From Kribbella sp. NBC_01245 (GTDB taxonomy: Bacteria > Actinomycetota > Actinomycetes > Propionibacteriales > Kribbellaceae): a stretch of DNA of 64,000 bases. The notes beneath the pieces are model-generated. The model searched no databases. It was given only the letters and a program-made list of their open reading frames with translations, and was not told where the DNA came from. Within the stretch, counting starts at the first letter, position 1, and every line of letters starts with the position of its first letter. Below are positions 15,948 to 25,129 of the stretch, one piece after another. A program made the position numbers and the translations under genes. The stretch is taken from NCBI RefSeq assembly GCF_036226525.1, contig NZ_CP108487.1, positions 806,001 through 870,000 of the forward strand, in the 5' to 3' direction.

Positions 15948-16993
15948 CGGCCTGCCCCCTGTCCGTGGTGATCGGTCGGCCAGAGCGGCAGCCCTGCCAG
16001 CAGATCGAGGTGATTACTGCCGAAGTCGTCGTCGTTCGCCAGGGCAGCCACCTCGCCCAGTCCGGTCAGGGCCGCGCTGTACCAGAGGTCAGGCGGCAGC
16101 CCGAGGGAGACCAGACCATCGCGCAGGTAGTAGCGGACGAGGTCCGGTAGCCAGCCGTCGCCGAGCAGTCCGTACGTGATGCCGGGCCCGAAGCCGATAC
16201 GACGGAGGCCTCGGTGCCGCAGCACCCGATGGCCGGGACGCGTGTGCCGGTCGAGGTAGAGGCAGTAGCTGAGGGCGAACCGGACCAGGTCGCGCAGCGG
16301 CCAGCCGCTATGAGCTCCGGCCTCCCAGTCGACCACACCTGAGATCACACCGTCGGTCAGGAGGAGATTGCCGAACCAGTAGTCGCCGTGCACCATCGTG
16401 CGGGCCACTTCCTGAACGCCGAGCTGGTGATCGGCTGAGGTCAGCCGAACGAGGGCTGCGGCCAAGTGCGGGTGACCTGGCCACCGGTGACGCAGCTGGT
16501 CGCCGACCTCCGCGGCCCACTCGATCCGGCCGCGTTCACCCGCGGTCGCCATCTGGAACCGGCGCAGCCAGCCGGCGGCGAGGGCGAAGTCCGTGGCGAC
16601 CAAATGCGGTCGTGCCGTGTGCAGCCAGTGGTGGTATCCGATGCTCATCGGCGTGCCGCGTAACGCGGTCGAGACGAGTGCGGGCAGGCCGTCGCTGTCG
16701 AGAGTGTCCACGTATTGGGGAACGGTTTGGGCCATGCTGCCCATTGGGACCTCGCGGAGATCGAGCAGCATCCGCGTCTCGCTCCTGATCGCGCTCGCGG
16801 CCACCGGGGTGGCCGGGATCTTGATGGCCACCGGGCCGTTCGGGTAGGTGCCCGGCGGCGGCGTGACGATGAAGGTCAGCTTGGCGTCCGGATCACGTGA
16901 GGTTGCGAGCAGCACGCCGCGGGTGGCCGGCGCGAGCAGCAGGTCGCGCACCGATCGGGGCCGTGGATGGATCGCCCGGGGGGCTTCGGTCAT
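15944..16993 (-). CDS. APH-like phosphotransferase in the exopolysaccharide operon
   Basis: 349 residues. The C-terminal two thirds have the aminoglycoside-phosphotransferase/choline-kinase signature: MVHGDYWFGNLLLTDGVISGVVDWEAG (Brenner HGDxxxxN about 241 and the metal-binding D of the DW pair about 262). The N-terminal part (FIVTPPPGTYPNGPVAIKIP) may hold the ATP-binding lysine. The start MTEAPRAIHPRPRS at 16993 overlaps the preceding gene by four bases. Small-molecule kinases of this fold phosphorylate alcohol groups; in this operon the target may be a sugar, a lipid carrier or a polymer substituent. Confidence 0.82.
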   Translation of the reverse strand: MTEAPRAIHPRPRSVRDLLLAPATRGVLLATSRDPDAKLTFIVTPPPGTYPNGPVAIKIPATPVAASAIRSETRMLLDLREVPMGSMAQTVPQYVDTLDSDGLPALVSTALRGTPMSIGYHHWLHTARPHLVATDFALAAGWLRRFQMATAGERGRIEWAAEVGDQLRHRWPGHPHLAAALVRLTSADHQLGVQEVARTMVHGDYWFGNLLLTDGVISGVVDWEAGAHSGWPLRDLVRFALSYCLYLDRHTRPGHRVLRHRGLRRIGFGPGITYGLLGDGWLPDLVRYYLRDGLVSLGLPPDLWYSAALTGLGEVAALANDDDFGSNHLDLLAGLPLWPTDHHGQGAGR

Positions 16994-17427
16994 GGTCGTC
17001 TCCCCAGCAGAGCGCGGCCAGGTGCGGCGATGCCGGTCCAGCTCCAGGGCAGGTTCCGTGCCAGGGCGAGCAGTGCGGACGCCGGCAGAGCGGTGAATGC
17101 CAGGCCCGGCGGGACGGTGGCGATCGCGGACCAGAAGTGGCGGACCGCGGCCTCGGTGTCGTCGATCAGGATCAGCGGGTGGCGCAGCGACGGCAGCACG
17201 ATGAACTCGCGCTCGACCTCGATGGACAACGTCCGCGCCAGTCGCTGCAGCCGACGGCGGCTCAATGGCCGCTGGTCGATCAGGACGACCGGCAGGTTGG
17301 GCTTCAGCTGATCCGCCGTACCGGCGTCGATCGTCCGGGCGTCGATCTCCAAGGTGCCGAGCGGGCACAGGGTCAGCCAGGGCGAGGTCGTGAGCCGGGT
17401 GCCGGCGGCCGGCTCGGGGATGCTCAT
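16990..17427 (-). CDS. unknown 145-residue protein in the exopolysaccharide operon
   Basis: Not recognised. No signal peptide; mixed alpha/beta pattern with ADQLKPNLPVVLIDQRPLSR, EREFIVLPSLRHPLILIDDT and a hydrophobic stretch near the end (PGLAFTALPASALLALARNL). Its start and stop overlap both neighbours by four bases (ATGA), which strongly supports that it is a real, translationally coupled gene. It sits between the GT4 and the APH-like kinase. Confidence 0.75.
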   Translation of the reverse strand: MSIPEPAAGTRLTTSPWLTLCPLGTLEIDARTIDAGTADQLKPNLPVVLIDQRPLSRRRLQRLARTLSIEVEREFIVLPSLRHPLILIDDTEAAVRHFWSAIATVPPGLAFTALPASALLALARNLPWSWTGIAAPGRALLGRRP

Positions 17428-18584
17428 CGCGCCACCAACCCCGCGGTCCGCCCGGTGGAGTAGACCTGGTCCAGCACTTCGGCCAGTCGCCCGGCGTCAA
17501 AGTTGGCGCCGGCAAGGACTCGCCCTAGCGCCACCATTCGTTCCGCCGCCCGCGGGTCGTCCAGTACGCCGTCGATCGCGGCCGCGAGCAGGTCCGGCCG
17601 CCCGGGCGGAACCAGTACTCCGCTCTCGCCGGGGACTACCAGGTCGGACAGGGAGTTGACCGCGGTTGCCACCACCGGCACGCCGCAGCGCATCGCCTCG
17701 ACGACCGCACAAGGCAATCCCTCGTAGCGGCTCGCCATCGCGAACACGTCGAACGCGGGCAACAGGGCGGCAACGTCGGACCGTTCGCCGGCGAAGACGA
17801 AGCGGTCGACCAGCCCCGCGCGACGGATCAGCCTCTCGGCCTCGGCAAGGCCCGGCCCGGAACCGATCCAGACGGCCATCGCATCCTGGTGCCGCAGCCT
17901 GGCGATCGCGGCGATCAGGTGCTCTGGGGCCTTCTGGTAGTCGATCCGGCCGACCGTCCCGATCACCACGGCGCCGTCGCTGATCCCCAGCGCGGCTCTC
18001 GCGGCGGCCCGCGACTGCTCGGTCTTCGGCACGGTGATCGCCTCGACCACAGGCGCGATCGTTCGTACGTTTGACGGCGTGGCGAGGCCGCGGCGCAGCG
18101 CTTCGGTGGCGACCCCGCTGCCGATCGCCAGGACGGCATCGGTGATGGTGGCGAGCCTTCTTTCGATCGCGACGTACGCCGCCCGGCGTAGCGGGTTCTG
18201 GAACTCGTGAAACGGGAACCCGTGGTACGTGTGGACGATCAGCGGTACGCCGGCCCGATGCGCGGCCAGCCGGCCGAGTGCTCCCGCCTTCGCGCTGTGC
18301 GTGTGAACCACGTCGTACCGGCCGGCCAGGCAGAGCGCGGTGAGCCTGCGCAAGGCGGTCCTGTCATCGCGAGGGGACAGCGGCGAGACCAGGGACGGTT
18401 CGAGGATGACGCGGAAGCCCGCGGCCTCCGCCCGGTCGGTCAAGGAGCCGCCCTGGCCGGTGATGATGGTGACGTTGTACCGATCGGGATCCAGCGGCAG
18501 TACTCCGCGCAGCGCGACGCCGCCCGCACCTGCGATGAACCGGGTGACGATCTGCGCGACCTCGATCCGCGCTTGGCCGGACAT
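17424..18584 (-). CDS. GT4-family glycosyltransferase
   Basis: 386 residues, GT-B fold, adds a sugar from a nucleotide donor to the lipid-linked intermediate. Acceptor-side motifs include TRFIAGAGGVALRGVLPL and HTHSAKAGALGRLAAHRAG; donor-side motifs are GTVGRIDYQKAPEHLI (about 212), FAGERSDVAALLPAFDVFAMASRYEGLPCAVVEAM (the EX7E pattern near 286) and GVPVVATAVNSLSDLV. ATG at 18584 (TGATG overlap with the previous stop) or GTG at 18587. No membrane segment. Confidence 0.93.
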   Translation of the reverse strand: MSGQARIEVAQIVTRFIAGAGGVALRGVLPLDPDRYNVTIITGQGGSLTDRAEAAGFRVILEPSLVSPLSPRDDRTALRRLTALCLAGRYDVVHTHSAKAGALGRLAAHRAGVPLIVHTYHGFPFHEFQNPLRRAAYVAIERRLATITDAVLAIGSGVATEALRRGLATPSNVRTIAPVVEAITVPKTEQSRAAARAALGISDGAVVIGTVGRIDYQKAPEHLIAAIARLRHQDAMAVWIGSGPGLAEAERLIRRAGLVDRFVFAGERSDVAALLPAFDVFAMASRYEGLPCAVVEAMRCGVPVVATAVNSLSDLVVPGESGVLVPPGRPDLLAAAIDGVLDDPRAAERMVALGRVLAGANFDAGRLAEVLDQVYSTGRTAGLVAR

Positions 18585-19603
18585 CACCGCACTCCGCTCG
18601 AGCGAGCGGCAGTCAGGAACGGCTGCAACAGTTCGGCCAGACCCGCGCCGGACCGCTCACCCAGTTCGAGCTCGAGACACGGCAGTCGTGCGGCCAGGGA
18701 GGCCGCGACCTCTTCGACCGGTGGGTGGACCGGACCGCACTTGGTGGCCAGCGCCAAAACGGACGCGATCGCCCAGAACCGGCGCAGTTCACCGGCGGAG
18801 TAGGTCCCCGCGACGATGGCTCGCCTGGCTTGCCGCTCGGAGATGAGCCGCACACTCGGATCGGCCTGCAGCCCGCGACGCAGTACGACGACCAAGCTTG
18901 GCCGGAGCGACCGCATCCGCGAGTCCCAGCCGATCTCGCGCCTGCCGTGGAACGTCTTCCGGCCACTGGCATCGGTCAGTTCGGCGGGCAGCCGGAGCGG
19001 CTCGGCGACGCCGTACGCGACAGTTCCATCGCAGGCCGCGAGGTTGTCGCACGTCGCCCTGCCACCGGCGGCCAGCTCGCGGGAGACCAGACTGGACTTG
19101 CCGACACCACCCGGCCCGGCCAGCAGTACGGCGACTCCGTCGATCTCGACGACCGAGACGTGCAAAGGCGCGAGGCCTTGCTGCATGGCCAGCCACAGTG
19201 CCGGATAGTGCACCAGCACCTGGCCGGACAGCGCCCGGTGCCTGGCCGGCAGCAACTTCGCCGCCGCGGCCTCCTTCGCGGTCGGTGTCCAGCGAGACGA
19301 CACGCGTAATCCGTCCTCGTCGATGCACCACAGCTGGCTGTAGCCCGAGCCGCCGACGCTCTCGACGATGGCCTCGCCACGGCCGGTGGCCCAGGCTCCG
19401 CGGGTGATCGGTTCGCACCCGTCGGTATCGAACGGCCGACGGTCATTTTCCAGCGAGAGCACGACGTTGGGCACGTCCGCGTGGGCGATCTCGGCTCCGC
19501 CGGTTGCCGCGATCACCGCGCGAACCGCGTCCGGGGATCCTTCGACCGCGACCCGCTGCCCGGCGGTGTGCAGCAGCAGGCGTGTGGTCGTTGTGGCGTT
19601 CAC
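18584..19603 (-). CDS. HPr-kinase-like P-loop ATPase
   Basis: 339 residues. A Walker A GPGGVGKS (about 163-170) follows LHVSVVEIDGVAVLLAG and is followed by SRELAAGGRATCDNLAACDG, the order seen in HPr serine kinase/phosphorylase C-terminal domains (ILLSGPSGIGKS...LI..G..L..DD). The N-terminal 130 residues show no HprK N-domain and resemble those of HprK-like proteins in exopolysaccharide and lasso-peptide loci. No HPr protein is encoded here, so the phosphate acceptor is unknown. Translationally coupled to both neighbours. Confidence 0.8.
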   Translation of the reverse strand: MNATTTTRLLLHTAGQRVAVEGSPDAVRAVIAATGGAEIAHADVPNVVLSLENDRRPFDTDGCEPITRGAWATGRGEAIVESVGGSGYSQLWCIDEDGLRVSSRWTPTAKEAAAAKLLPARHRALSGQVLVHYPALWLAMQQGLAPLHVSVVEIDGVAVLLAGPGGVGKSSLVSRELAAGGRATCDNLAACDGTVAYGVAEPLRLPAELTDASGRKTFHGRREIGWDSRMRSLRPSLVVVLRRGLQADPSVRLISERQARRAIVAGTYSAGELRRFWAIASVLALATKCGPVHPPVEEVAASLAARLPCLELELGERSGAGLAELLQPFLTAARSSGVR

Positions 19604-20844
19604 CCTTGCCTGCCGAAGCGGCGCTTGGCCGGACCGTTCACGATGCCGAGCACGGGCCAGCGAACGGCCTTGAGCACGTCGTCGAGATCGTCCAGCCGGC
19701 GCAGCATGACCGTGCCACCGGAGACGACCACCACTCCCGCCGTCATCTCGTCCTGGGGTGTTACCGCGGACAGCCCGGTGAAGCGCACGTTCGCGAAGGG
19801 TGCCTCCATCTCCAGCACGCTGGGCTCCGAGGCATCCTCGATCCCGGGCGGTGCCGGGCTCTTCATCCGCCGCGGCGCGGCCGTGAAGCCCGATAGGGCG
19901 TAGAGCAACTGGGTGACAGTGTCGGCGTCCGACTCGTCCGCACCCATCAGCACGACCGCGTCGACCCCCTGACGGCGGGCTGCCAGCGCCATCGTGTTGC
20001 GCAACGACCTGATCTCCTCGGTCGACTTGCCGAGCACGGGCGCCTGCAGCAGATGAGCCAGCGCCCGGACGCTCGCCACTCGTGGCCGCATCGTCTCGAG
20101 GATCGCGGCGGCGGTGAGGCCCAGCACCAAGCCGAGCAGCAACGCGAGCGCTGCCTGGGGCAGCAGCGAAGATGGGACCTGACTGACCTCGGGCTTGTTC
20201 CCGATCGGTACCACGATGTCGCGGGTGGCGTCCTGGACCACGAGCGACGCCCGCTGGTTGGACAGCTGCCCGAGCAGTTGGTCGGCCGCCTGGATCTGAG
20301 TCTGGAGGTTGGCACGGGCGTTGATGTCCGCGATGCCCTTCAACTGCGCAGCGAGTCTGTCGCGCTGCACGTTGGCGTCCTCGACCTGCTTGTCCAGTTT
20401 CGTCATGGCCGCGTTGAAGGTCGCGCGATCGCCTTGGTTCATGAACAGGGCCACCTGACGGCCCAGCGCCATGACGATCTGGCCGGCCGCGATCGGGTCC
20501 TTGTCGGTCACGCTCAGCTGGACGACCGACGACTCACCGAGCCGCTGCGACGCGACATGATTGGCGGCGAAGTCGGCGACGTCGCGTGGGGTGCCGGCCT
20601 CCTTCAGTGCGGCGTCGAGCAGGCTGTGCGTGGTGGCCAGGGCCAGGACGCGGCTGCTGATGCCCTCGGCCTCGGTCGCCGACGACGGCGCACCGGAGAC
20701 CACCTGCAGCCTCATCGAGGCCAGGCTCATCGCCGGCTTGCCTGCCTGCAGTCCGATCGCCGCGGCGACCGGGAGGAGCACACACACCAGGATGATCCCC
20801 AGGTGGGCCCGCACGATCCGACGGAACATCTCTTCGATGGTCAT
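19600..20844 (-). CDS. Wzz/YveK-like chain-length regulator
   Basis: 414 residues. Two membrane segments bracket an outer coiled-coil domain: IVRAHLGIILVCVLLPVAAAI (about 10-30) and LLPQAALALLLGLVLGLTAAA (about 226-246). The middle has KLDKQVEDANVQRDRLAAQLKG coiled coil. The C-terminal 150 residues look like a BY-kinase fold (VDAVVLMGADESDADTV, GVVVVSGGTVMLRRLDDLDDVLKAVRWPVLGIVNG) but lack a Walker A, so it is probably inactive as a kinase. Controls polymer length at the membrane. Confidence 0.85.
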   Translation of the reverse strand: MTIEEMFRRIVRAHLGIILVCVLLPVAAAIGLQAGKPAMSLASMRLQVVSGAPSSATEAEGISSRVLALATTHSLLDAALKEAGTPRDVADFAANHVASQRLGESSVVQLSVTDKDPIAAGQIVMALGRQVALFMNQGDRATFNAAMTKLDKQVEDANVQRDRLAAQLKGIADINARANLQTQIQAADQLLGQLSNQRASLVVQDATRDIVVPIGNKPEVSQVPSSLLPQAALALLLGLVLGLTAAAILETMRPRVASVRALAHLLQAPVLGKSTEEIRSLRNTMALAARRQGVDAVVLMGADESDADTVTQLLYALSGFTAAPRRMKSPAPPGIEDASEPSVLEMEAPFANVRFTGLSAVTPQDEMTAGVVVVSGGTVMLRRLDDLDDVLKAVRWPVLGIVNGPAKRRFGRQG

Positions 20845-20875
20845 CGTTGTGCCCTTCGTCCGTTGGTGTTGTGCC

Positions 20876-23800
20876 TCACAGCAGCACCCACACCGTCCTT
20901 GTGGTGGAGCTGGACAGCCCGACCGTGTCCGTCACCGTCACCCGGACCGTGAACAGGCCGATGTCGGGATAGGTGCAGGTGGTGGTCGGCGTCGTCTGGA
21001 CCGGCTTCGCTGGTCCGTTGCCGCAGTTGAACTGATAGGTGGCGATCGGCGACTTGTCGACGCTGGTCGACCCCGAGGCGTTCGCGGTGATCGACTGGCC
21101 CCTGCGGATGCTCGTCCTGGACAACGTCAGATTCGCCGTGGGCGGCACGTCGGCCAGGATCCTGACCTGTGCTGTCGCGGTGCTGGTGAGACCGGCCGTG
21201 TCGTGAACGGTCACTCTCGAGGTGAACGTGCCCGCGTTCGGAAAGCTGCAGGTTGTCGATGACGTCGTCAGCGCACCGGTCGTCTGGCCGTTCCCGCAGT
21301 CGAACGTGTAGCTGGCCAGCGGCCTCCCGTCAGCGTCCGTAGATGCACTGGCGTTGAGGACGACGTCCTGCGGGCGGTAGGCCTCGGTGGGCGTCGCGGT
21401 CAGCCGTGCGGTCGGGAGTCCGTTCGGCTGGACCACGATCGGCGCGCTGGTCCAGGTGTCGCTGAGACCGGACGCGTCCGTCACCGTAAGCGTCGGCGTG
21501 AAGGTGCCGGCCGCTGTGTAGCGGCAGATGCCACTAGAGGTGGCCAATTCCGTGCCGTTGCCGCAGACGATCCGGTACGTCGTGATCGGCGCGCCGAGGG
21601 CCGCGCTGCTCGACCCGTTCACAGTTACGTCCAGCGGCGCGAACCCGCCTGCCGGTGTCACGGTCGCCGCGGCCACCGGTCCGACGTACTCGAGTGCTCC
21701 GAAGTCGGCGTAGAGGATCGGTCCGACCCCGGTGTTCGCGACCCCCGGGTGGTCGGCGGGAGCGGACCCGTCGCGGTTGGTCGCGGTCCAGCCGGTCACT
21801 CCGGTGTCCGCGGCGTCGATCGCGGGGGACTGGCTGGTCAGGTGCAGGTCGCGGCCGGCCACGTTCACGAAGCGCGGGTTGGCCGCCTTGCCGGCGGACT
21901 CCTGCCCACTCGCCGCCCGGAAGGCCGCGATCGACTTGTAGTCCTTCGACGCCCACTCGAACAGGGCGCCACCCTCGATGCTCTGGAAGACCAGGTCCCG
22001 GTTCAGCGTCGTGCCCGGGATCGACGCCTCGTCCACCCGGATGTCGCTGACCGTCCGGGTGCTGCCGACCGCGTTGTCCATCGCCACGTTGTCGCGGCTG
22101 GTGGAGTTGGTCGATCCGCCCTCGAAGTTGATCCCGGCGGTGGCGTTGCGTACGACTGTGTTCGACAGCACCGTGGTGTTCGGCGCGAACGACGTGTCGA
22201 TGCCGTGATCGCCATTGTCGTAGACGACGTTGCGGCGGACTGTCGTCGCCGTCGAGCCGCTGTAGATCTCGATGCCGGAATCGTCGTTGCCGTACGCGAG
22301 GTTCGCCTCGATCAGCGTCTGCTGCGACGACGCACTGACGTCGATACCGGTGGCGATCCGGGTGGACAACCGCTTGTTCAGGTAGGTGACCACGCCGGCC
22401 ACCGTCACCCGTGTGCTGCCCTGGACGCTGACACCGTGGTGCTGGTTCTCGTGCGTGACCGAGGCGCGCAGTTCGCTGTCGGTCGAGTTGAAGAACCGGA
22501 CGCCGATCGAGAGGTTGAAGGCCGACTGGATGCCGGTCAGCTTCGCGTTGCTCGACGCGTCTACCGTGACGCCGGGAGCTCCGGCCTGGGCGACGTCCAG
22601 ATCGGCGAGGGTGACGCGTTGGGTCCGGTCCAGCGCCACCGCGTTGAAGTTCTGCTGGCGCAGCGCGAATCCGGAGATGGCAATGTCGTTGACCTGGCGG
22701 ACCAGGAATCCGAAGCTGCGGGCACCCGCGGACACGACGTGGCCGGCGGTAGGGTTGGTGCCGCCCGTGTCGACGTACAGGCTCGTGGTGGCGGCGTCGT
22801 AGAACCAGCTGTTCGTCGTGGTCGTCGTCGCACTCGTTGCCTTGGGCAATGGCTGGCCGTCCAGGAAGACCTGGGTGGGTGTGACGGCGAAGGCGTGCTT
22901 CCAGGCGGTCGTCGCGGTGGTGGTCCAGCCGGCCGCGTCGGAGACGTCGTTCGTGCCGACGATGACCGCGCTCGGCGAGGTCGCCTTCAGCGTGATCGGG
23001 TTGGCCGGTTCGCCGCTGCTGGTGAAGCTGACCTGCTCGCGGTACTGACCAGGTCCGACGAGTGCGGTGTCACCCGCGAGGAGCTTCTTGGTGGCCGCGC
23101 CGATCGTGCAGAACGGCGAAGCCGCGCTACCCGGACCGGTGTCGTTGCAGGCGGGATTCGTCTGCTCCACTGAGTACGTCTGGAGCGGCCGCGTGCTGAC
23201 GACCTCTTGCGCGCTCGCCGAGTCGGTGAGACCAGCCGCATCCGTAACGGTCACGGTGATCGCGTAGCTGCCGGGACCGGCGTACTGGTGGCTGGCCGTC
23301 GGTGCCGCCTGCGGGCCGACCACGGTGCCGTCGCCGAAGTCGAAGGTGTAGGACGCGATGCCGTTGTTGTCGGCGTCGCTCGAACCGCTGGCGTCGGCGG
23401 TCACCGGGACCGAAGGCGGTGCGGCCACGGTGGCCGGGTCCAGGATCAGTGCCGCGTGCGGTGCGTAGTTCGTCGCCCCGGCGACCGGCTGGAACTCCAG
23501 CGCGCCGCGGTCGGCGTACGCCGGACTGCCGGCGCCGGTGTTCGCCACGATCAGATCGTCGGCGAGCGGGTCGCCGGCGGGATCGGTCGCGCGGAAGCCT
23601 GTCGCGGCGGAGTTTGCCGAGTCGACCGCGGTCGAGCCTGCTGTCAGCCGGAAGTCTCCCGAAGCGGGGCTGACGAGGTCAGGGTCGAGTGATGATCCGT
23701 GACTCTCCTGGCCGCTGGCCGCCGCGTACATGGACAACTTCTGGTAGACCGTGGCACCGACCTTGGTGGTCGCCGCGGTGGTGTGGTTGTACGCGGTGTC

Positions 23801-25102
23801 GTAGTCGCCGCTGAAACCGGAGAGGGAACTCGTGTCGACCAACAGGTTGAACGAGCTCGCGGTGATGCCGTTGTCGACCATCAGGTTGTTGGCCAGCGTG
23901 GCGCCGGTGGACGAGCCCTCGACGGAGATGCCGTCGCGGCGGTTCGCGTACGACGTGTTGTTCAGGTAGCGCACGCCGGTCGAGGAGAGCGTGTCGAAGC
24001 CGTGGTCACCGTTGGCGTACGCGATGTTGCGGACTACCAGAGCGCGGTGGGACCCGTTGTAGATCTGTACGCCGGTGTCCTGGTTCTGGTAGGTGACGTT
24101 GTTGACGATCGTGTTGTCGGGGGAGTTCGTGTTGATGTCGATACCGGTAGAGGTGGTGGTCGGGCTGGACGACGTGTTCGCATAGGTGGTGTTGCCGTCG
24201 ATCACGTTGTTCGCCGACGTGGACAGACCGATCCCGTGCAGGCCGTTGTGATGACTGGTGGATCCGGTGACGGTGACGCCGCTGGAGCCGGCCACCCGGA
24301 TGCCGGTGGACAGAGAACCGTCGACCGCTGCCGCGCTGACGACGTTTCCGCCGCCCGGACTGGACTCGATCAGGATGCCGTTGCTCGCGGACTGCGAGGC
24401 GGTGACGTGATCGACCGTGGCCCCCGTCGCGGACACCAGTCGGACTCCGGCGAAGTTCGGCCGGATCACCTCGAGGTTGCTGATGACAACGTTCTGGCGG
24501 CCGGTCGCGGTCACGCCGAACGACTGGGCGCCCGCCTCGATCAGGTGGCCGTCACCGGGATTGCTGCCGCCCGTGTCGACGTACAGGATCTTGGCGGTCG
24601 TGTCGTAGAACCAGCTGTTCGTCGAGGTTGTGGTCGCCGAGGTCGCGGCGGCCAGTCGCTGCCCGTCGAGGAAGACCTGGCGAGGTGCCGAGGGCGGTGC
24701 GTACGGCGTACTCCAGGCTGTCGTACTCGTCGCGGTCCAGAGCGCCGCGCCGCCGAGGGCACGGGTGCCGAGCACGACGACACCTGGTCCGTCGCCGATC
24801 ACGGTGATCGGTTCGGCGGCCGTGCCGGACGCGTTGATGGTGACTTGTTCGCGGTACGTTCCGGGAGCGACGTGCACGGTGTCGCCGGCGACGATCGCCT
24901 TCTTGGTCCCCTGCGTGATGGTGCAGAACGGCATGGCCTGCGTGCCGGCGCCGACCAGCGTGTCGCTGCAGTTCGCCGCGGTGTTGTCCACCCAGTACCC
25001 CGTGCCGGCCGCTGCCGCCGTGCTGCTCGTGAGTACCAGCAGGCTTGGCGCGGCGAGGATCATGACCGACCCGGCCGCTACCTTCTTGAGCCGTCTGAAC
25101 AT
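20876..25102 (-). CDS. giant secreted beta-helix protein with two modules and four PKD domains
   Basis: 1408 residues with a Sec signal (VAAGSVMILAAPSLLVLTSS...AAAA, 1-33). Two homologous right-handed beta-helix modules, about 34-540 and 643-1135, each begin with a Cys-containing strand and PFCTI, then AGDT...PG.YREQV, QVFLDGQ, SWFYD, and contain NGDHG(F/I)DT turns. PKD-like domains lie at about 545-640, 1140-1222, 1225-1313 and 1318-1408 (YTFDFGDGT, YTFDCGNGQ). It resembles pectate-lyase-fold proteins, but catalytic Lys/Arg residues were not identified, so it may bind or trim the exopolysaccharide. Located 31 bp before the Wzz gene. Confidence 0.88.
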   Translation of the reverse strand: MFRRLKKVAAGSVMILAAPSLLVLTSSTAAAAGTGYWVDNTAANCSDTLVGAGTQAMPFCTITQGTKKAIVAGDTVHVAPGTYREQVTINASGTAAEPITVIGDGPGVVVLGTRALGGAALWTATSTTAWSTPYAPPSAPRQVFLDGQRLAAATSATTTSTNSWFYDTTAKILYVDTGGSNPGDGHLIEAGAQSFGVTATGRQNVVISNLEVIRPNFAGVRLVSATGATVDHVTASQSASNGILIESSPGGGNVVSAAAVDGSLSTGIRVAGSSGVTVTGSTSHHNGLHGIGLSTSANNVIDGNTTYANTSSSPTTTSTGIDINTNSPDNTIVNNVTYQNQDTGVQIYNGSHRALVVRNIAYANGDHGFDTLSSTGVRYLNNTSYANRRDGISVEGSSTGATLANNLMVDNGITASSFNLLVDTSSLSGFSGDYDTAYNHTTAATTKVGATVYQKLSMYAAASGQESHGSSLDPDLVSPASGDFRLTAGSTAVDSANSAATGFRATDPAGDPLADDLIVANTGAGSPAYADRGALEFQPVAGATNYAPHAALILDPATVAAPPSVPVTADASGSSDADNNGIASYTFDFGDGTVVGPQAAPTASHQYAGPGSYAITVTVTDAAGLTDSASAQEVVSTRPLQTYSVEQTNPACNDTGPGSAASPFCTIGAATKKLLAGDTALVGPGQYREQVSFTSSGEPANPITLKATSPSAVIVGTNDVSDAAGWTTTATTAWKHAFAVTPTQVFLDGQPLPKATSATTTTTNSWFYDAATTSLYVDTGGTNPTAGHVVSAGARSFGFLVRQVNDIAISGFALRQQNFNAVALDRTQRVTLADLDVAQAGAPGVTVDASSNAKLTGIQSAFNLSIGVRFFNSTDSELRASVTHENQHHGVSVQGSTRVTVAGVVTYLNKRLSTRIATGIDVSASSQQTLIEANLAYGNDDSGIEIYSGSTATTVRRNVVYDNGDHGIDTSFAPNTTVLSNTVVRNATAGINFEGGSTNSTSRDNVAMDNAVGSTRTVSDIRVDEASIPGTTLNRDLVFQSIEGGALFEWASKDYKSIAAFRAASGQESAGKAANPRFVNVAGRDLHLTSQSPAIDAADTGVTGWTATNRDGSAPADHPGVANTGVGPILYADFGALEYVGPVAAATVTPAGGFAPLDVTVNGSSSAALGAPITTYRIVCGNGTELATSSGICRYTAAGTFTPTLTVTDASGLSDTWTSAPIVVQPNGLPTARLTATPTEAYRPQDVVLNASASTDADGRPLASYTFDCGNGQTTGALTTSSTTCSFPNAGTFTSRVTVHDTAGLTSTATAQVRILADVPPTANLTLSRTSIRRGQSITANASGSTSVDKSPIATYQFNCGNGPAKPVQTTPTTTCTYPDIGLFTVRVTVTDTVGLSSSTTRTVWVLL

Positions 25103-25129
25103 GATCTCTCCCGAATCTGAAGCGACTGG

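Noticed and set aside
16994..17515. N-terminal extension of the phosphotransferase frame
   Set aside because: Arg/Pro-rich shadow of the unknown 145-residue and GT4 genes; the coupled ATG at 16993 is better.
19600..20844. Active tyrosine kinase domain in the Wzz-like protein
   Set aside because: No Walker A motif or tyrosine cluster at the C-terminus.
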